Part shown: one piece after another, positions 1-8,369 of the stretch
Numbering within the stretch: the first letter of the stretch is position 1
How the letters are laid out: each line of letters starts with the position of its first letter
Notes under the pieces: generated by a model
Databases searched by the model: none
Seen by the model: only the letters and a program-made list of their open reading frames with translations
What the model was told of the DNA's origin: nothing
Position numbers and translations under genes: made by a program
Assembly (NCBI GenBank): GCA_031385005.1
Contig: JANNBB010000016.1
Coordinates: forward strand, 1 to 64,000
DNA: 64,000 bases
Reading direction: 5' to 3'
Source of the DNA: JADKIH01 sp031385005
GTDB taxonomy: Bacteria; Bacteroidota; Bacteroidia; AKYH767-A; 2013-40CM-41-45

Positions 1-1
1 G

Positions 2-193
2 GAAAGGGCAAAAGGGATATCGGAAGAATTACCAGATAGAAAAGCAGTGCAGATAAAATGTAGCTCATGTTCTTTCTTTAATTTTGGAATGGCTGGTTCC
101 AATGATTGTGTACAAAAAATTATTTTTAAAAAGACTACTACTTACATAAACAGGTTTAATACAGGTTTTTTATTACTACAGGTTTTTTATTGA
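2..193 (+). CDS. possible 3' end of a gene cut by the left edge
   Basis: A frame is open from base 2 to a TGA at 191-193 and would encode about 63 C-terminal residues with a CSSC pair. It would overlap the convergent Gre-like gene by 38 bases. The other two plus-strand frames also end soon (stops near 39 and 54), so which frame is real cannot be decided from 200 bases. I do not recognise the peptide. The direct repeat acaggttttttatt (about 165-192) lies in its last codons. Confidence 0.2.
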   Translation, partial: ERAKGISEELPDRKAVQIKCSSCSFFNFGMAGSNDCVQKIIFKKTTTYINRFNTGFLLLQVFY

Positions 194-623
194 ATTCAAG
201 TTCGTCGCCTGTTTTTTTATCATGCAGCGCTTGTCCGAGCGGGGAGCTTACAGAAAGAAAAAACACCCGTCCTAATTTGGTATCTATTTGACCAAGTCCG
301 GTAAGAAAAAAATATTTCTCAGTTTCCGTTTCCATGAAAACACCTGCCTCTATTTTTTTGTGAAACAAGGTAACATCTATGTGAAGAATAAAAGAAAGAT
401 CCTTCTGAGCATTTTCCATTTGCCTGGCGTAAATATCTCTGTCATTTTGAGCCATAGCCCTTCCTGTATGGTGTTTGTCACCTACGCTGCTTTTATCGTC
501 TTCGTTGGCGGATTGCTGTGCATCTTTCATTGCCGCAGAAGCATGATCGATTCTTTCCTGAAGAATGGAAATAGCTAATTCTTTGAGGTATTTTTTATTT
601 TCTACTTTTTCAGCATCTGTCAT
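156..623 (-). CDS. GreA/GreB-family C-terminal domain protein
   Basis: This 155-residue protein has a charged, helical N-terminal half (about residues 1-75) and a C-terminal part resembling the FKBP-like domain of GreA/GreB, with the signature SSPLGQAL near residues 126-133 followed by KTGDELEF. True Gre factors bind RNA polymerase and rescue backtracked complexes through an acidic pair at the coiled-coil tip. No clear tip motif is visible here, so a Gre-related RNA-polymerase-binding protein is a safer call than GreA itself. Such proteins are often mislabelled as 3-oxoacyl-ACP synthase in Bacteroidota. It stands alone, and the divergent neighbour starts at 785. Confidence 0.7.
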   Translation of the reverse strand: MTDAEKVENKKYLKELAISILQERIDHASAAMKDAQQSANEDDKSSVGDKHHTGRAMAQNDRDIYARQMENAQKDLSFILHIDVTLFHKKIEAGVFMETETEKYFFLTGLGQIDTKLGRVFFLSVSSPLGQALHDKKTGDELEFNKKPVVIKNLY

Positions 624-749
624 TCTAAAAAAATTTGTCAGTTATTAATATTTGAAGGCACTAAATTAACTATTTATTCTTGTCTGCTGCTTTTTTGAAA
701 ATAATCCTGTTGATTAATTGGAAAAATCGCCTACTCTGCTAATTAATTT

Positions 750-757
750 TATATTTG
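750..757 (+). promoter_or_regulatory. Bacteroidota-type -7 box (TATATTTG)
   Basis: TATATTTG matches the TAnnTTTG -7 consensus recognised by the Bacteroidota primary sigma factor and lies 27 bases before the ATG at 785. It is the only good match in this divergent gap. Confidence 0.5.
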
Positions 758-784
758 TATTGAACATTTTATAACTAAAACTAC

Positions 785-1177
785 ATGAATCGGACCCTGA
801 TATTTCAGCTTTCAATTTTTGGTCTCTTTATGGCCATCGCTACCGTTTTCTTTATACCATCGACCCTCGAGCCGGTTTGTTGGTTTTTCATTTTTGTATT
901 TTGCGCTTACCAAATTGCTAAAAAATGTCACAGTCGATTTTTTCTTCATGGATTTTTAGTAAGTATGTTGAATAGTGTGTGGATTACTACCGCTCACATT
1001 CTGTTTTACAACACCTACATTTCAACTCATGCTGATGAACTTATTATGATGAGTAAATTTCCTATTCCTTATTCACCAAGAGTTGCCATGTTATTGATCG
1101 GGCCGGCCTTTGGAGCTGTATCGGGAATCGTTCTGGGTTTGTTTTCATTAATAGCTTCCAAAGTAATTAAAAAATAA
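785..1177 (+). CDS. small four-helix membrane protein of unknown function
   Basis: The 130-residue product is almost entirely hydrophobic, with about four predicted membrane segments (roughly residues 6-24, 29-45, 53-75 and 98-125). The last segment is rich in Gly and Ala, and the C-terminus is basic (KVIKK). No catalytic motif is visible and I do not recognise the family. It is preceded by a consensus -7 box and is convergent with the WG-repeat gene, 48 bases away. Inner-membrane location is inferred from composition only. Confidence 0.6.
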   Translation: MNRTLIFQLSIFGLFMAIATVFFIPSTLEPVCWFFIFVFCAYQIAKKCHSRFFLHGFLVSMLNSVWITTAHILFYNTYISTHADELIMMSKFPIPYSPRVAMLLIGPAFGAVSGIVLGLFSLIASKVIKK

Positions 1178-1225
1178 AATTATTAACGGAATCCCTAAAT
1201 GAATTCCACAAGGAAATGACATACT

Positions 1226-3337
1226 TTAATCATGCGGACTAAAAATAATTTTACCGGTTTGCAGATTAACGTAAGTATAACCGGCTTTTTCCGTCGCCCT
1301 GATTAATGTCGGTGTAAGAAATTCAATCACTTCATAATTACAAGGAATGTATAGCAATCCGCTTCGTGATAGGAGCCCCCATTTTTCATTACTTTTAACT
1401 TGAATTGCATTAGGGAACAAAATGATTTCGTCATAGAGTGGTTGAATAAATACATTTCCCATCGTATCAATTAGGCCCTCTATTTTTCCTTTGCGGAATA
1501 CTGCATAAATATCGTTAAACGTTTCTACTGATTCAAATGTACAAGGTATCTTGATATTCCCATCTATATCGGCATACCCCCATTTCTTTAATTTCTTAAC
1601 CGGCACAAAGCCAAGTCCGGGCCTTTTGCATGCATCAAAATTTTTAAGTTTGAAAATTTTTCCGGTTGTGTCAATCAACAATTCTTTTTCTTTTTGCTTT
1701 ACCACAGCATACCCATTTTTAAATTGTCCGGTTGTTAGTAATACGGACGAGTAAGGATAAGAAATAGGAATTACGATGGAGCAGGACTGATCCACATAGC
1801 CGCATTTGCCACCTTTTGAAATGAGTAAACGATGTTCGCTAAATTCTCCGATGGCATCATAAATAAAAGAAAGCATGGTATCGCCTTTGTGATTTAATAT
1901 TCCCCATTGGCCGTCATCATTTAAAGCTTTAAAGAGACTATCATTTAAATAAACGAGTTCGTTAAAAACAGGGGGAATAGCATATTGGCCCTGTGTATTG
2001 ATCAAGCCATATTTTTCTGCTTTGCTGATAATTGCCATTCCATTAATAAAATCATTGGCCAAATCAAAATCAAAGATGGTTAACGGAGTTCCGTTGCGTT
2101 TGATATATCCATATTTATCTTTTTTCGCTGCAATGAAAATATCATTTTCTGTTTCAGATAATTCGTCATATAAATGCGGAATAATAGTTTCGCCATTTTT
2201 ATCGATCAACCCGTATAGAGAATCCTTCATCACAATTGCATAGTCGTTATGAAAAGCTTCAGCATCTTTATACCGAAAGTTTATGGCTACGTTTCCGGAT
2301 TTGCTGATATAACCATAATTTCCTTTCTGAGCTACCGATGCAAAACCGTCGAAAAAAAATGAGGCGTCATCGTAAATGGGTTCTATCATCTCTTTTCCGA
2401 ATTCATTTATATATCCCCACAATTTACCTTCTTTGAAAGGAAGAAAGAAAAAATTTTGTAGTCGAAAATTATATTCAAAGTCCTCCTGAAATGGATAATC
2501 GGGAAAAGAATCTTTGAAATTATTGTACGACTCCATCGTATAGTCTTTCATAGCCAGTTTATACACTTCTCTCCAAGCAATTTTTGAAAAAGGAGAGGAC
2601 TTGTATTTTCTTACAAACTTTATATATTCGTTTAACTGTTTATTGGGAGTGCTAAGCGAATAAATATTTTCCTCAGCTTTTTGACGAAAAGAATTTTCGG
2701 GGAAATCCCGGATGAAGTTCTCATAGGATTCAACATTATTATCCGAAGTGTTTTCGTTAAAAACGCATTCCTCGTATTTGCTCATGGCTTGTTTATAAAG
2801 CACGGTTTGAGGGTAGAGAACCATATATTCTTTATAAGCCAGAGAGGTGTTTTTCTCGGCGGCCTCATCAAAAGCCGCCGAATCTCTTAAAGCATAGACT
2901 TCAGGAAAGTTTTTACATGTCGAAAAATTTCGGATGAAGTGGTTGAGTGAATTAACAGTATTGCTTGTTTTAGCTATGCCGAATGCATCTGCGCAAATGA
3001 ATTCAGCACGTTGTGAAATGGCGCTGTCAGAAACACCGAATGCGAGGTATTCTTTTTTCTTTTTTTCTTTTAGCTGCTTATATGCCGAGTCGGCTAAGAG
3101 AATATAGCGATGAGCTTCATCGGTATTGTAAAAGGGGTTTGACTTAACAGAATGAATCAAACTAAGACCATATGCTGCTGCTGCCGGCTCATCTTCGAGT
3201 ACTTTTTCAAAATATTTTTTCGCATTGAAATAGTCGTATAATTTTAGTCTTTCATAACCCTTTTCGATTTTTCCGGCGAAGGCATTGATCTGCAAAAACA
3301 GTAATACAACGATAGAAATTAAGCCGACTGATTTCAT
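1226..3337 (-). CDS. secreted TPR-like/WG-repeat protein
   Basis: 703 residues. A signal peptide (about 1-21) is followed by a helical, TPR-like part (about 22-290) and then roughly ten WG repeats (about 300-700). Typical repeat cores are WGYINEFG, YGYISKSG, YGLIDKNG, WGILNHKG, WGYADIDG and WGLLSRSG, most followed by an I-P-x-x-Y-D/E element. WG repeats form beta-rich folds of uncertain function that often mediate binding at the cell surface or periplasm. There is no T9SS tail, so a periplasmic or membrane-associated location is likely. The role is unknown; the architecture suggests a protein-interaction scaffold. Confidence 0.75.
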   Translation of the reverse strand: MKSVGLISIVVLLFLQINAFAGKIEKGYERLKLYDYFNAKKYFEKVLEDEPAAAAYGLSLIHSVKSNPFYNTDEAHRYILLADSAYKQLKEKKKKEYLAFGVSDSAISQRAEFICADAFGIAKTSNTVNSLNHFIRNFSTCKNFPEVYALRDSAAFDEAAEKNTSLAYKEYMVLYPQTVLYKQAMSKYEECVFNENTSDNNVESYENFIRDFPENSFRQKAEENIYSLSTPNKQLNEYIKFVRKYKSSPFSKIAWREVYKLAMKDYTMESYNNFKDSFPDYPFQEDFEYNFRLQNFFFLPFKEGKLWGYINEFGKEMIEPIYDDASFFFDGFASVAQKGNYGYISKSGNVAINFRYKDAEAFHNDYAIVMKDSLYGLIDKNGETIIPHLYDELSETENDIFIAAKKDKYGYIKRNGTPLTIFDFDLANDFINGMAIISKAEKYGLINTQGQYAIPPVFNELVYLNDSLFKALNDDGQWGILNHKGDTMLSFIYDAIGEFSEHRLLISKGGKCGYVDQSCSIVIPISYPYSSVLLTTGQFKNGYAVVKQKEKELLIDTTGKIFKLKNFDACKRPGLGFVPVKKLKKWGYADIDGNIKIPCTFESVETFNDIYAVFRKGKIEGLIDTMGNVFIQPLYDEIILFPNAIQVKSNEKWGLLSRSGLLYIPCNYEVIEFLTPTLIRATEKAGYTYVNLQTGKIIFSPHD

Positions 3338-3407
3338 GGGCCAAATGTAACATTGTCTGCGGGAATGTTCAATAATTTTAGCGATTAAATTTCTACTAAA
3401 TTAAGTG

Positions 3408-3827
3408 TTAGGGAAGCAGCTTTACCTTGTATTTGTTGGCCATCTTTTGTAATTGTTCGGTGGAGATATTATGAATATTTTCACTTCCATGGTAATTCTC
3501 GACAGTACAAACGAAAATGCGGTAATTATTTTCTTTAGCCATTTTAAAATAGGGCTCTAGTTCCCAGTCGAGTGTGAACGTATTATCGATAAAAATCTTT
3601 TTCACATTTTTTCGAATTGAACCAAGAGTGTTTTGGATACAATTATCATATGCCAAATGATTTTTAAGATGATCAAACTCATACCGACCGGTTTTATCAG
3701 TAAAATAATCGTCAACAGAAAATACAGGATATTTTCCGTCTTCCGATAATAACTTCGCCAGGGTGCTTTTTCCGCTCCCCGGTAATCCTCTTAAAAGAAT
3801 AAGTGATCCAGAAAACACTTCAGACAT
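3408..3827 (-). CDS. small P-loop kinase-like ATPase (AAA_33/N4BP2-like)
   Basis: 139 residues with a Walker A motif GLPGSGKST at residues 14-22, a following SVDDYF strand that resembles the substrate-side Asp of polynucleotide-kinase-like proteins, and a C-terminal HNIS segment similar to the HNVP region of N4BP2-like ATPases. It probably phosphorylates a nucleotide, nucleic acid end or small molecule; the substrate cannot be inferred. It is about half the length of zeta toxins and no antitoxin lies beside it, so I do not call it a toxin. It is divergent from the FMN reductase, 63 bases away. Confidence 0.65.
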   Translation of the reverse strand: MSEVFSGSLILLRGLPGSGKSTLAKLLSEDGKYPVFSVDDYFTDKTGRYEFDHLKNHLAYDNCIQNTLGSIRKNVKKIFIDNTFTLDWELEPYFKMAKENNYRIFVCTVENYHGSENIHNISTEQLQKMANKYKVKLLP

Positions 3828-3890
3828 ATTTATTTTGTTTTCAACTTATAATTATATATTTTGCAGTAAACCTATAAAAATAAAACAACT

Positions 3891-4445
3891 TTGGAAATAA
3901 CAATCATACTAAGTTCTGTGCGTGATAATCGTTTAGCAGATAGTGTTTTTACGAAAGTAAAGGAGTTAATTGGAACAACTATTTCTTTTAATGTTGTGGA
4001 TCCGAAGGATTATCCACTTCCTCTTTTAAACAAGCGCTTTTATGAGATGAAAGAACCCGATGAAATAGCTAAACAATTACATACTGTTTTTTCCAAATCG
4101 GATGGCTTCATTATTATTACGGCTGAATACAATCATTCCATTCCGCCCGCACTTTCCAATATGCTCGATCACTTTGGTGAAGAATTTAAGCAGAAGTCGT
4201 GTGGAATTGTTTCCTATTCTGATGGCGCAGTTGGTGGAGCTCGTTCGGGCGAACAACTTCGATTACTTTGTTCAACTTTGGGAATGCCGCCAATTCCAAT
4301 TTCACCGGCATGGGGCATTGCACACAAGGCAAATTTCCCCGAAGGAAAGGCATTTGCAGATAATTTTGAAAGAGTGTTCGGATTATTTTTAAAGCAGTTT
4401 CTCTGGTATACGGAGGCATTTAAGTTGCATCGTGAAAGAAAATAA
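3891..4445 (+). CDS. NADPH-dependent FMN reductase family oxidoreductase
   Basis: The 184-residue product has a flavodoxin-like fold: an N-terminal ILSSVRDNR phosphate-binding loop, the central TAEYNHSIPPALSNMLDH segment that binds the flavin ring, and SYSDGAVGGARSGEQLR. These are hallmarks of the NADPH-dependent FMN reductase/azoreductase-like family, soluble enzymes that reduce FMN, quinones or xenobiotics. The start is TTG at 3891, because the conserved first beta strand begins at once and no in-frame ATG is near. It is convergent with the chromate transporter gene. Confidence 0.85.
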   Translation: MEITIILSSVRDNRLADSVFTKVKELIGTTISFNVVDPKDYPLPLLNKRFYEMKEPDEIAKQLHTVFSKSDGFIIITAEYNHSIPPALSNMLDHFGEEFKQKSCGIVSYSDGAVGGARSGEQLRLLCSTLGMPPIPISPAWGIAHKANFPEGKAFADNFERVFGLFLKQFLWYTEAFKLHRERK

Positions 4446-4508
4446 TTGAATATACTGGCTGATTGATTTTTCAGAATAGTTTTCTATGGCTCATTTTTAA
4501 TTATTACG

Positions 4509-5831
4509 TCAATGATTAATCAAATAATAAATCAATCCGAATATTGCACTAATGCCAATCCAGGTTATCATACCAATTTTGAATCGATACAGAGCAACAA
4601 ATGAGATGATTGTCCAACACAGTGTAACGTAGTTTGTTCCTGCGAGTGAAATGCTCGTCGGAAAAATTACTGCTTTGCCGAGGTAAATTGTCAAGTTAAG
4701 AATAACACCAACTACTGCTGCTGTTACAAGTGATAAAATTTCCTTTACTCTTTTGTTTTCTTGTGTTCGCTCAATGAGAGGGGCTCCTGCAAAAATGAAA
4801 AGAAAACAAGGAAGAAATGTATAAAAGGTTGTCGTTACAAGTCCGAGTGCTCCCATTAAAAGCGAACCGCCAAAATGATTATACCCTGCCATAAAGCCCA
4901 CGAAAGCAAGCACCATAATTAATGGTCCCGGTGTGGTTTCGCCGAGAGCAAGTCCATCTACCATTTGTAAACTCGTTAGCCAATGGAATTTTTCGACACT
5001 TACCTGTGCTACATATGGTAATACTGCATAGGCGCCACCAAAAGTTACCAGTGCAGCTTGGGTAAAGAAAAAGGATAATTTTTTCCAAAAGCCAAAGTCG
5101 CTTGTGATAAAATAAAATGCAACCAATGGAATTGTCCAAAATAAAAATCCAACAACAATTTGTTTCCAAAATCGAAAAGCTGTGAAGTCGAGATTATTCG
5201 TAATACTATAGTTGTTTTTATTATTTTCCTTTTCTTCAGCTTCTTTTGGAATGGAAGTGCTTTTACTTAATTCGAATACTGTTGGAAAAAGATGTCTTGT
5301 AATTGTTGCAATAATAATTGTCCCTACTATAATTAGAGGAAATGAAATATCAAGAAAAAAAATGCAGATGAAAGCAGCAAAGGCGACAAAATAGTGATAT
5401 GGACTTACTAAAGACCTTTTACCGATTTTGATTAATGCTAAAATGACAATTGCGATTACAGCAGGCTTGAGCCCACTAAACATTGCATAAATCCAGGGAA
5501 TATTTCCAAATGAAACATAAATTATACTTAGTCCAAGAAGAATGAACATCGAAGGAATTACAAACAATATTCCTGCAGCAAGTCCACCCCGGGTACCATG
5601 AAGCATCCAACCGATATAAGTTGCCAACTGTTGTGCTTCAGGTCCCGGCAAAAGCATACAATAGTTTAATGCATGTAGAAATTTACGCTCGCTTATCCAT
5701 TTCTTTTTATCCACTAAAAATTCGTGCATGATGGAAATTTGTCCGGCAGGTCCGCCAAAACTTATAAAACCAAGCTTTATCCAAAATTTTAATGCTTCTT
5801 TGAAAGTTGGTTTTTCCATTTGCGAACTCAC
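4509..5831 (-). CDS. chrA: ChrA-type chromate/anion transporter, two-domain
   Basis: 440 residues made of two homologous membrane halves, as expected for the long form of the CHR family. The first half carries FGGPAGQI and LLPGPEAQQLATYIGW; the second carries VTFGGAYAVLPY and GETTPGPLIMVLAFVGF. The FGGP and PGP-type motifs are family hallmarks. Known members export chromate using the membrane potential, but substrate has been shown for few homologues. The start codon overlaps the stop of the J-protein gene by four bases (5828-5831), implying translational coupling. No ChrB-type regulator is present. Confidence 0.85.
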   Translation of the reverse strand: MSSQMEKPTFKEALKFWIKLGFISFGGPAGQISIMHEFLVDKKKWISERKFLHALNYCMLLPGPEAQQLATYIGWMLHGTRGGLAAGILFVIPSMFILLGLSIIYVSFGNIPWIYAMFSGLKPAVIAIVILALIKIGKRSLVSPYHYFVAFAAFICIFFLDISFPLIIVGTIIIATITRHLFPTVFELSKSTSIPKEAEEKENNKNNYSITNNLDFTAFRFWKQIVVGFLFWTIPLVAFYFITSDFGFWKKLSFFFTQAALVTFGGAYAVLPYVAQVSVEKFHWLTSLQMVDGLALGETTPGPLIMVLAFVGFMAGYNHFGGSLLMGALGLVTTTFYTFLPCFLFIFAGAPLIERTQENKRVKEILSLVTAAVVGVILNLTIYLGKAVIFPTSISLAGTNYVTLCWTIISFVALYRFKIGMITWIGISAIFGLIYYLINH

Positions 5832-6739
5832 TTTAATGATGCTCTTTTATTGTGCATCTCCTGAAATTCTTTAATAAGCTCCTTTTCGTTTTCCGTCAAA
5901 TCTTTCGGTACACGAATGATCATTTTTACATAGGCGTCACCACGAATGTCCGGATTTTCAAACGAAGGTACACCCATTCCTTTCAAACGAAAAACTTTAT
6001 TGCTATCCGTTCCGGCAGGGATATTCATCGAAACGGTTTTGTCAAATCCTTTTACTGAAACACTTCCTCCCAGAATGGCAGTAGTCGCATCCAATGCATG
6101 ATTAAAATAAATATCATCTCCCCGTCGCTCAAACACGGGATGATTCAATAACTTGACTGTGATTAGAAGATCTCCGGATACTCCTCCACCTGCTCCCGGA
6201 CTACCTTTTCCTTTCATGCGCAGAATTTGTCCGTCACGCGTTCCGGGTTTAATTTTAAGATTTACTTTTTCACCGTCGATCGTTACTTGTCGTGTCGTTC
6301 CATTAAATACGTCTTCCAATGTGAGTTCCATTGAAGCGGAAAGATCTGCACCTTTTCTGCTTCTTTGTTGTCGCTGTTCAAATCCTGAAAAGCTGCCTCC
6401 GAAAAATGATTCGAAGAAATCGGAAAACTCTCCGCCGCTACCGTCACCAAAATCAGGGCCTCGTTGGCCTCTGCCTTGTCTTTGTCCGCTGTATTGATTG
6501 CCTTGTTGCTCATACTGTTTCCAGTTGGCTCCAAGTTCGTCGTACTTTTTTCTTTTGATGGCATCACCAAGAACTTCATTGGCTTCATTGGCTTCTTTGA
6601 ATTTCTCTTCCGCTTTTTTATCTCCCGGATTTTTATCGGGGTGATACTTGATGGCTAATTTTCGAAATGCTTTTTTAATTTCATCCTGTGTTGCACTTTT
6701 TGCAACTCCCAGAATCTTATAATAATCTTTGTATTCCAT
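5828..6739 (-). CDS. type II J-protein (CbpA-like DnaJ)
   Basis: 303 residues. The J domain (about 1-66) has the essential HPD at 33-35, which stimulates Hsp70 (DnaK) ATP hydrolysis. A Gly/Phe-rich linker (about 70-125) rich in GQRQGRGQ and GGSFSGF follows, then two substrate-binding beta domains (about 128-295). The Cys-rich zinc finger of DnaJ is absent, which marks it as class II, like CbpA. It is the first gene of a two-gene unit with the chromate transporter; the link is probably co-transcription rather than a shared pathway. A candidate -7 box lies 20 bases upstream. Confidence 0.9.
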   Translation of the reverse strand: MEYKDYYKILGVAKSATQDEIKKAFRKLAIKYHPDKNPGDKKAEEKFKEANEANEVLGDAIKRKKYDELGANWKQYEQQGNQYSGQRQGRGQRGPDFGDGSGGEFSDFFESFFGGSFSGFEQRQQRSRKGADLSASMELTLEDVFNGTTRQVTIDGEKVNLKIKPGTRDGQILRMKGKGSPGAGGGVSGDLLITVKLLNHPVFERRGDDIYFNHALDATTAILGGSVSVKGFDKTVSMNIPAGTDSNKVFRLKGMGVPSFENPDIRGDAYVKMIIRVPKDLTENEKELIKEFQEMHNKRASLK

Positions 6740-6758
6740 TTTATTTTACTATTGATTA

Positions 6759-6766
6759 CAAAATTA
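6759..6766 (-). promoter_or_regulatory. -7 box for the J-protein/chrA unit
   Basis: Read on the minus strand the octamer is TAATTTTG, a match to TAnnTTTG, placed 20 bases before the start of the J-protein gene. Confidence 0.4.
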
Positions 6767-6830
6767 ATGTAAACAATGCATTTTTGTTATGATTATTATA
6801 GATATTCTATTCTTTCTTTTCATTAATTAA

Positions 6831-8204
6831 ATGCATCTTTACTTTTCCAATATGATAAATTCTCCTCCTAAGCTCGATAGAGGACTTTCCTTATTCCAGG
6901 CCACTACTATCAACATGATTGACATGGTGGGTATTGGTCCATTTATCGTTTTGCCGATGGTCATCAAAATAATGGGAGGACCTCAATTTATTTTCGCCTG
7001 GCTTGCGGGAGCGATCTTATCTCTCATTGATGGAATGGTCTGGTCTGAATTAGGTGCCGCTAATCCGAAGGCCGGTGGCAGTTATAATTTTCTGAAAGAG
7101 GCTTATGGAAAAAAGTGGGGTAAAATGCTTTCTTTTCTTTTTGTTTGGCAAACGGTTTTGTTATCACCGCTTGTTGCAGCCAGTGGGGCGATTGGTTTTG
7201 CCCAGTATTGCACGTTCCTGTTTCCCTTTACACCCATTGAACAAAAAATGATTTCGGGCTGCCTGATTATTTTGCTTGTGCTTCTCCTCTACAGAAAAAT
7301 TCACACAATCGGTAATATCAGTGTCGTTTTATGGATTGCTGTAACGATTACAATCTCCTGGATAATTTTTGCCGGCGCTACGCATCAAACTATACATAAT
7401 GATTGGCTACCCGAAAAAGATTTTTCCCTTCAATTGTTTTTCGTTGCCTTAGGTCAGGCTTCGGTAAAGACGATTTACAGTTATCTGGGTTATTACAATG
7501 TTTGTCATCTTGGTGGAGAAATAAAAAATCCGGGAAGAAATATTCCGCGAAGTATTTTTATTTCTGTCATCGGAATTTCCATTCTTTATGTTGCAATGAA
7601 CATCAGTGTTGTCAGCGTTATTCCGTGGCAGGAGGCACAGAATTCTGTTTTTATCGTTAGTACTTTTATTGAAAGAATATATGGACATGGGGCTGCATTA
7701 CTGGCCACAGCTCTTGTTCTTCTCGTGGCATTTGCTTCCTTATTTGCGGTTTTACTTGGTTATTCAAGAATCCCTTATGCAGCTGCCATGGACGGAATGT
7801 TTTTCCCCGCTTTTGCCCGGCTGCATCCTAAAAAACATTTTCCTCACATTTCATTGTTGTTTCTTGGTAGTCTGGCATTTGTTTTTAGTCTCTTGTTTAA
7901 ATTAAGTACGGTGATTAGCGCCATACTCGCTATGCGAATAATCATTCAGTTTATAGGTCAGGCAGTAGGGGTAATTTTATTGAGAAAAAGAAACGGAACA
8001 GAAAATCTTCCTTATAAGATGGCTCTTTATCCTTTACCTGTGATACTTGCCATCATCATCTGGTTTCTGATTTTTCTGAGTACCGGAAAAGTGATGGTGC
8101 TTTATGCTTCGATTATTATTTCATCTGGATTGATTGTATTTTATTTTCTGCAAAAAAATAAAAATTTTGGTAAACCGGTTGTTGAAAAGGCGCTAGATAA
8201 ATAA
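6831..8204 (+). CDS. APC-superfamily amino acid permease
   Basis: 457 residues with about twelve hydrophobic segments. Helix 1 has the unwound motif MVGIGPFIVLP, and the conserved WSELGAANPKAGGSYNFL region of the amino acid/polyamine/organocation superfamily follows near residues 77-97. GEIKNPGRNIPRS in the middle of the protein is another typical APC loop. It probably imports amino acids or amines with proton symport; the substrate is not evident. An ATG at 6852 (MINSPPKL) gives the more usual N-terminus and may be the true start. It is divergent from the J-protein gene. Confidence 0.85.
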   Translation: MHLYFSNMINSPPKLDRGLSLFQATTINMIDMVGIGPFIVLPMVIKIMGGPQFIFAWLAGAILSLIDGMVWSELGAANPKAGGSYNFLKEAYGKKWGKMLSFLFVWQTVLLSPLVAASGAIGFAQYCTFLFPFTPIEQKMISGCLIILLVLLLYRKIHTIGNISVVLWIAVTITISWIIFAGATHQTIHNDWLPEKDFSLQLFFVALGQASVKTIYSYLGYYNVCHLGGEIKNPGRNIPRSIFISVIGISILYVAMNISVVSVIPWQEAQNSVFIVSTFIERIYGHGAALLATALVLLVAFASLFAVLLGYSRIPYAAAMDGMFFPAFARLHPKKHFPHISLLFLGSLAFVFSLLFKLSTVISAILAMRIIIQFIGQAVGVILLRKRNGTENLPYKMALYPLPVILAIIIWFLIFLSTGKVMVLYASIIISSGLIVFYFLQKNKNFGKPVVEKALDK

Positions 8205-8270
8205 GACGTTCTTTTTTGGTTTTTGGAATTTGTCGAAAACATTTATCCGTGTTGTAAAAATAAACAAGTA

Positions 8271-8314
8271 GACACGGAACGAAGTTACACGGAGGGCACG
8301 AAGACACAAGGAGG
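8271..8314. repeat. degenerate cacggag/cacgaag heptamer cluster
   Basis: The gap after the permease gene holds spaced copies of cacgga(a/g), ttacacggaggg, cacgaag and cacaagg. A related cluster occurs at 39714-39752. Such interspersed short repeats are non-coding; their function is unknown. Confidence 0.4.
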
Positions 8315-8369
8315 AATGTTTTATGGAGTGATTTAATCGCATTTTTAATTTTCAAAATGGAAGCGCGAG

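Noticed and set aside
3408..3827. Zeta-toxin-like kinase
   Set aside because: Too short, lacks the expected substrate-binding insert, and no antitoxin gene is adjacent; the N4BP2-like pattern fits better.
4102..4419. Overlapping frames on both strands inside the FMN reductase gene
   Set aside because: They are alternative-frame shadows of a gene with a clear family pattern.
6153..6497. Pro-rich plus-strand reading frame opposite the J-protein gene
   Set aside because: It is antisense to the Gly-rich linker and C-terminal domain of a clear J-protein; its composition is the mirror of that gene.
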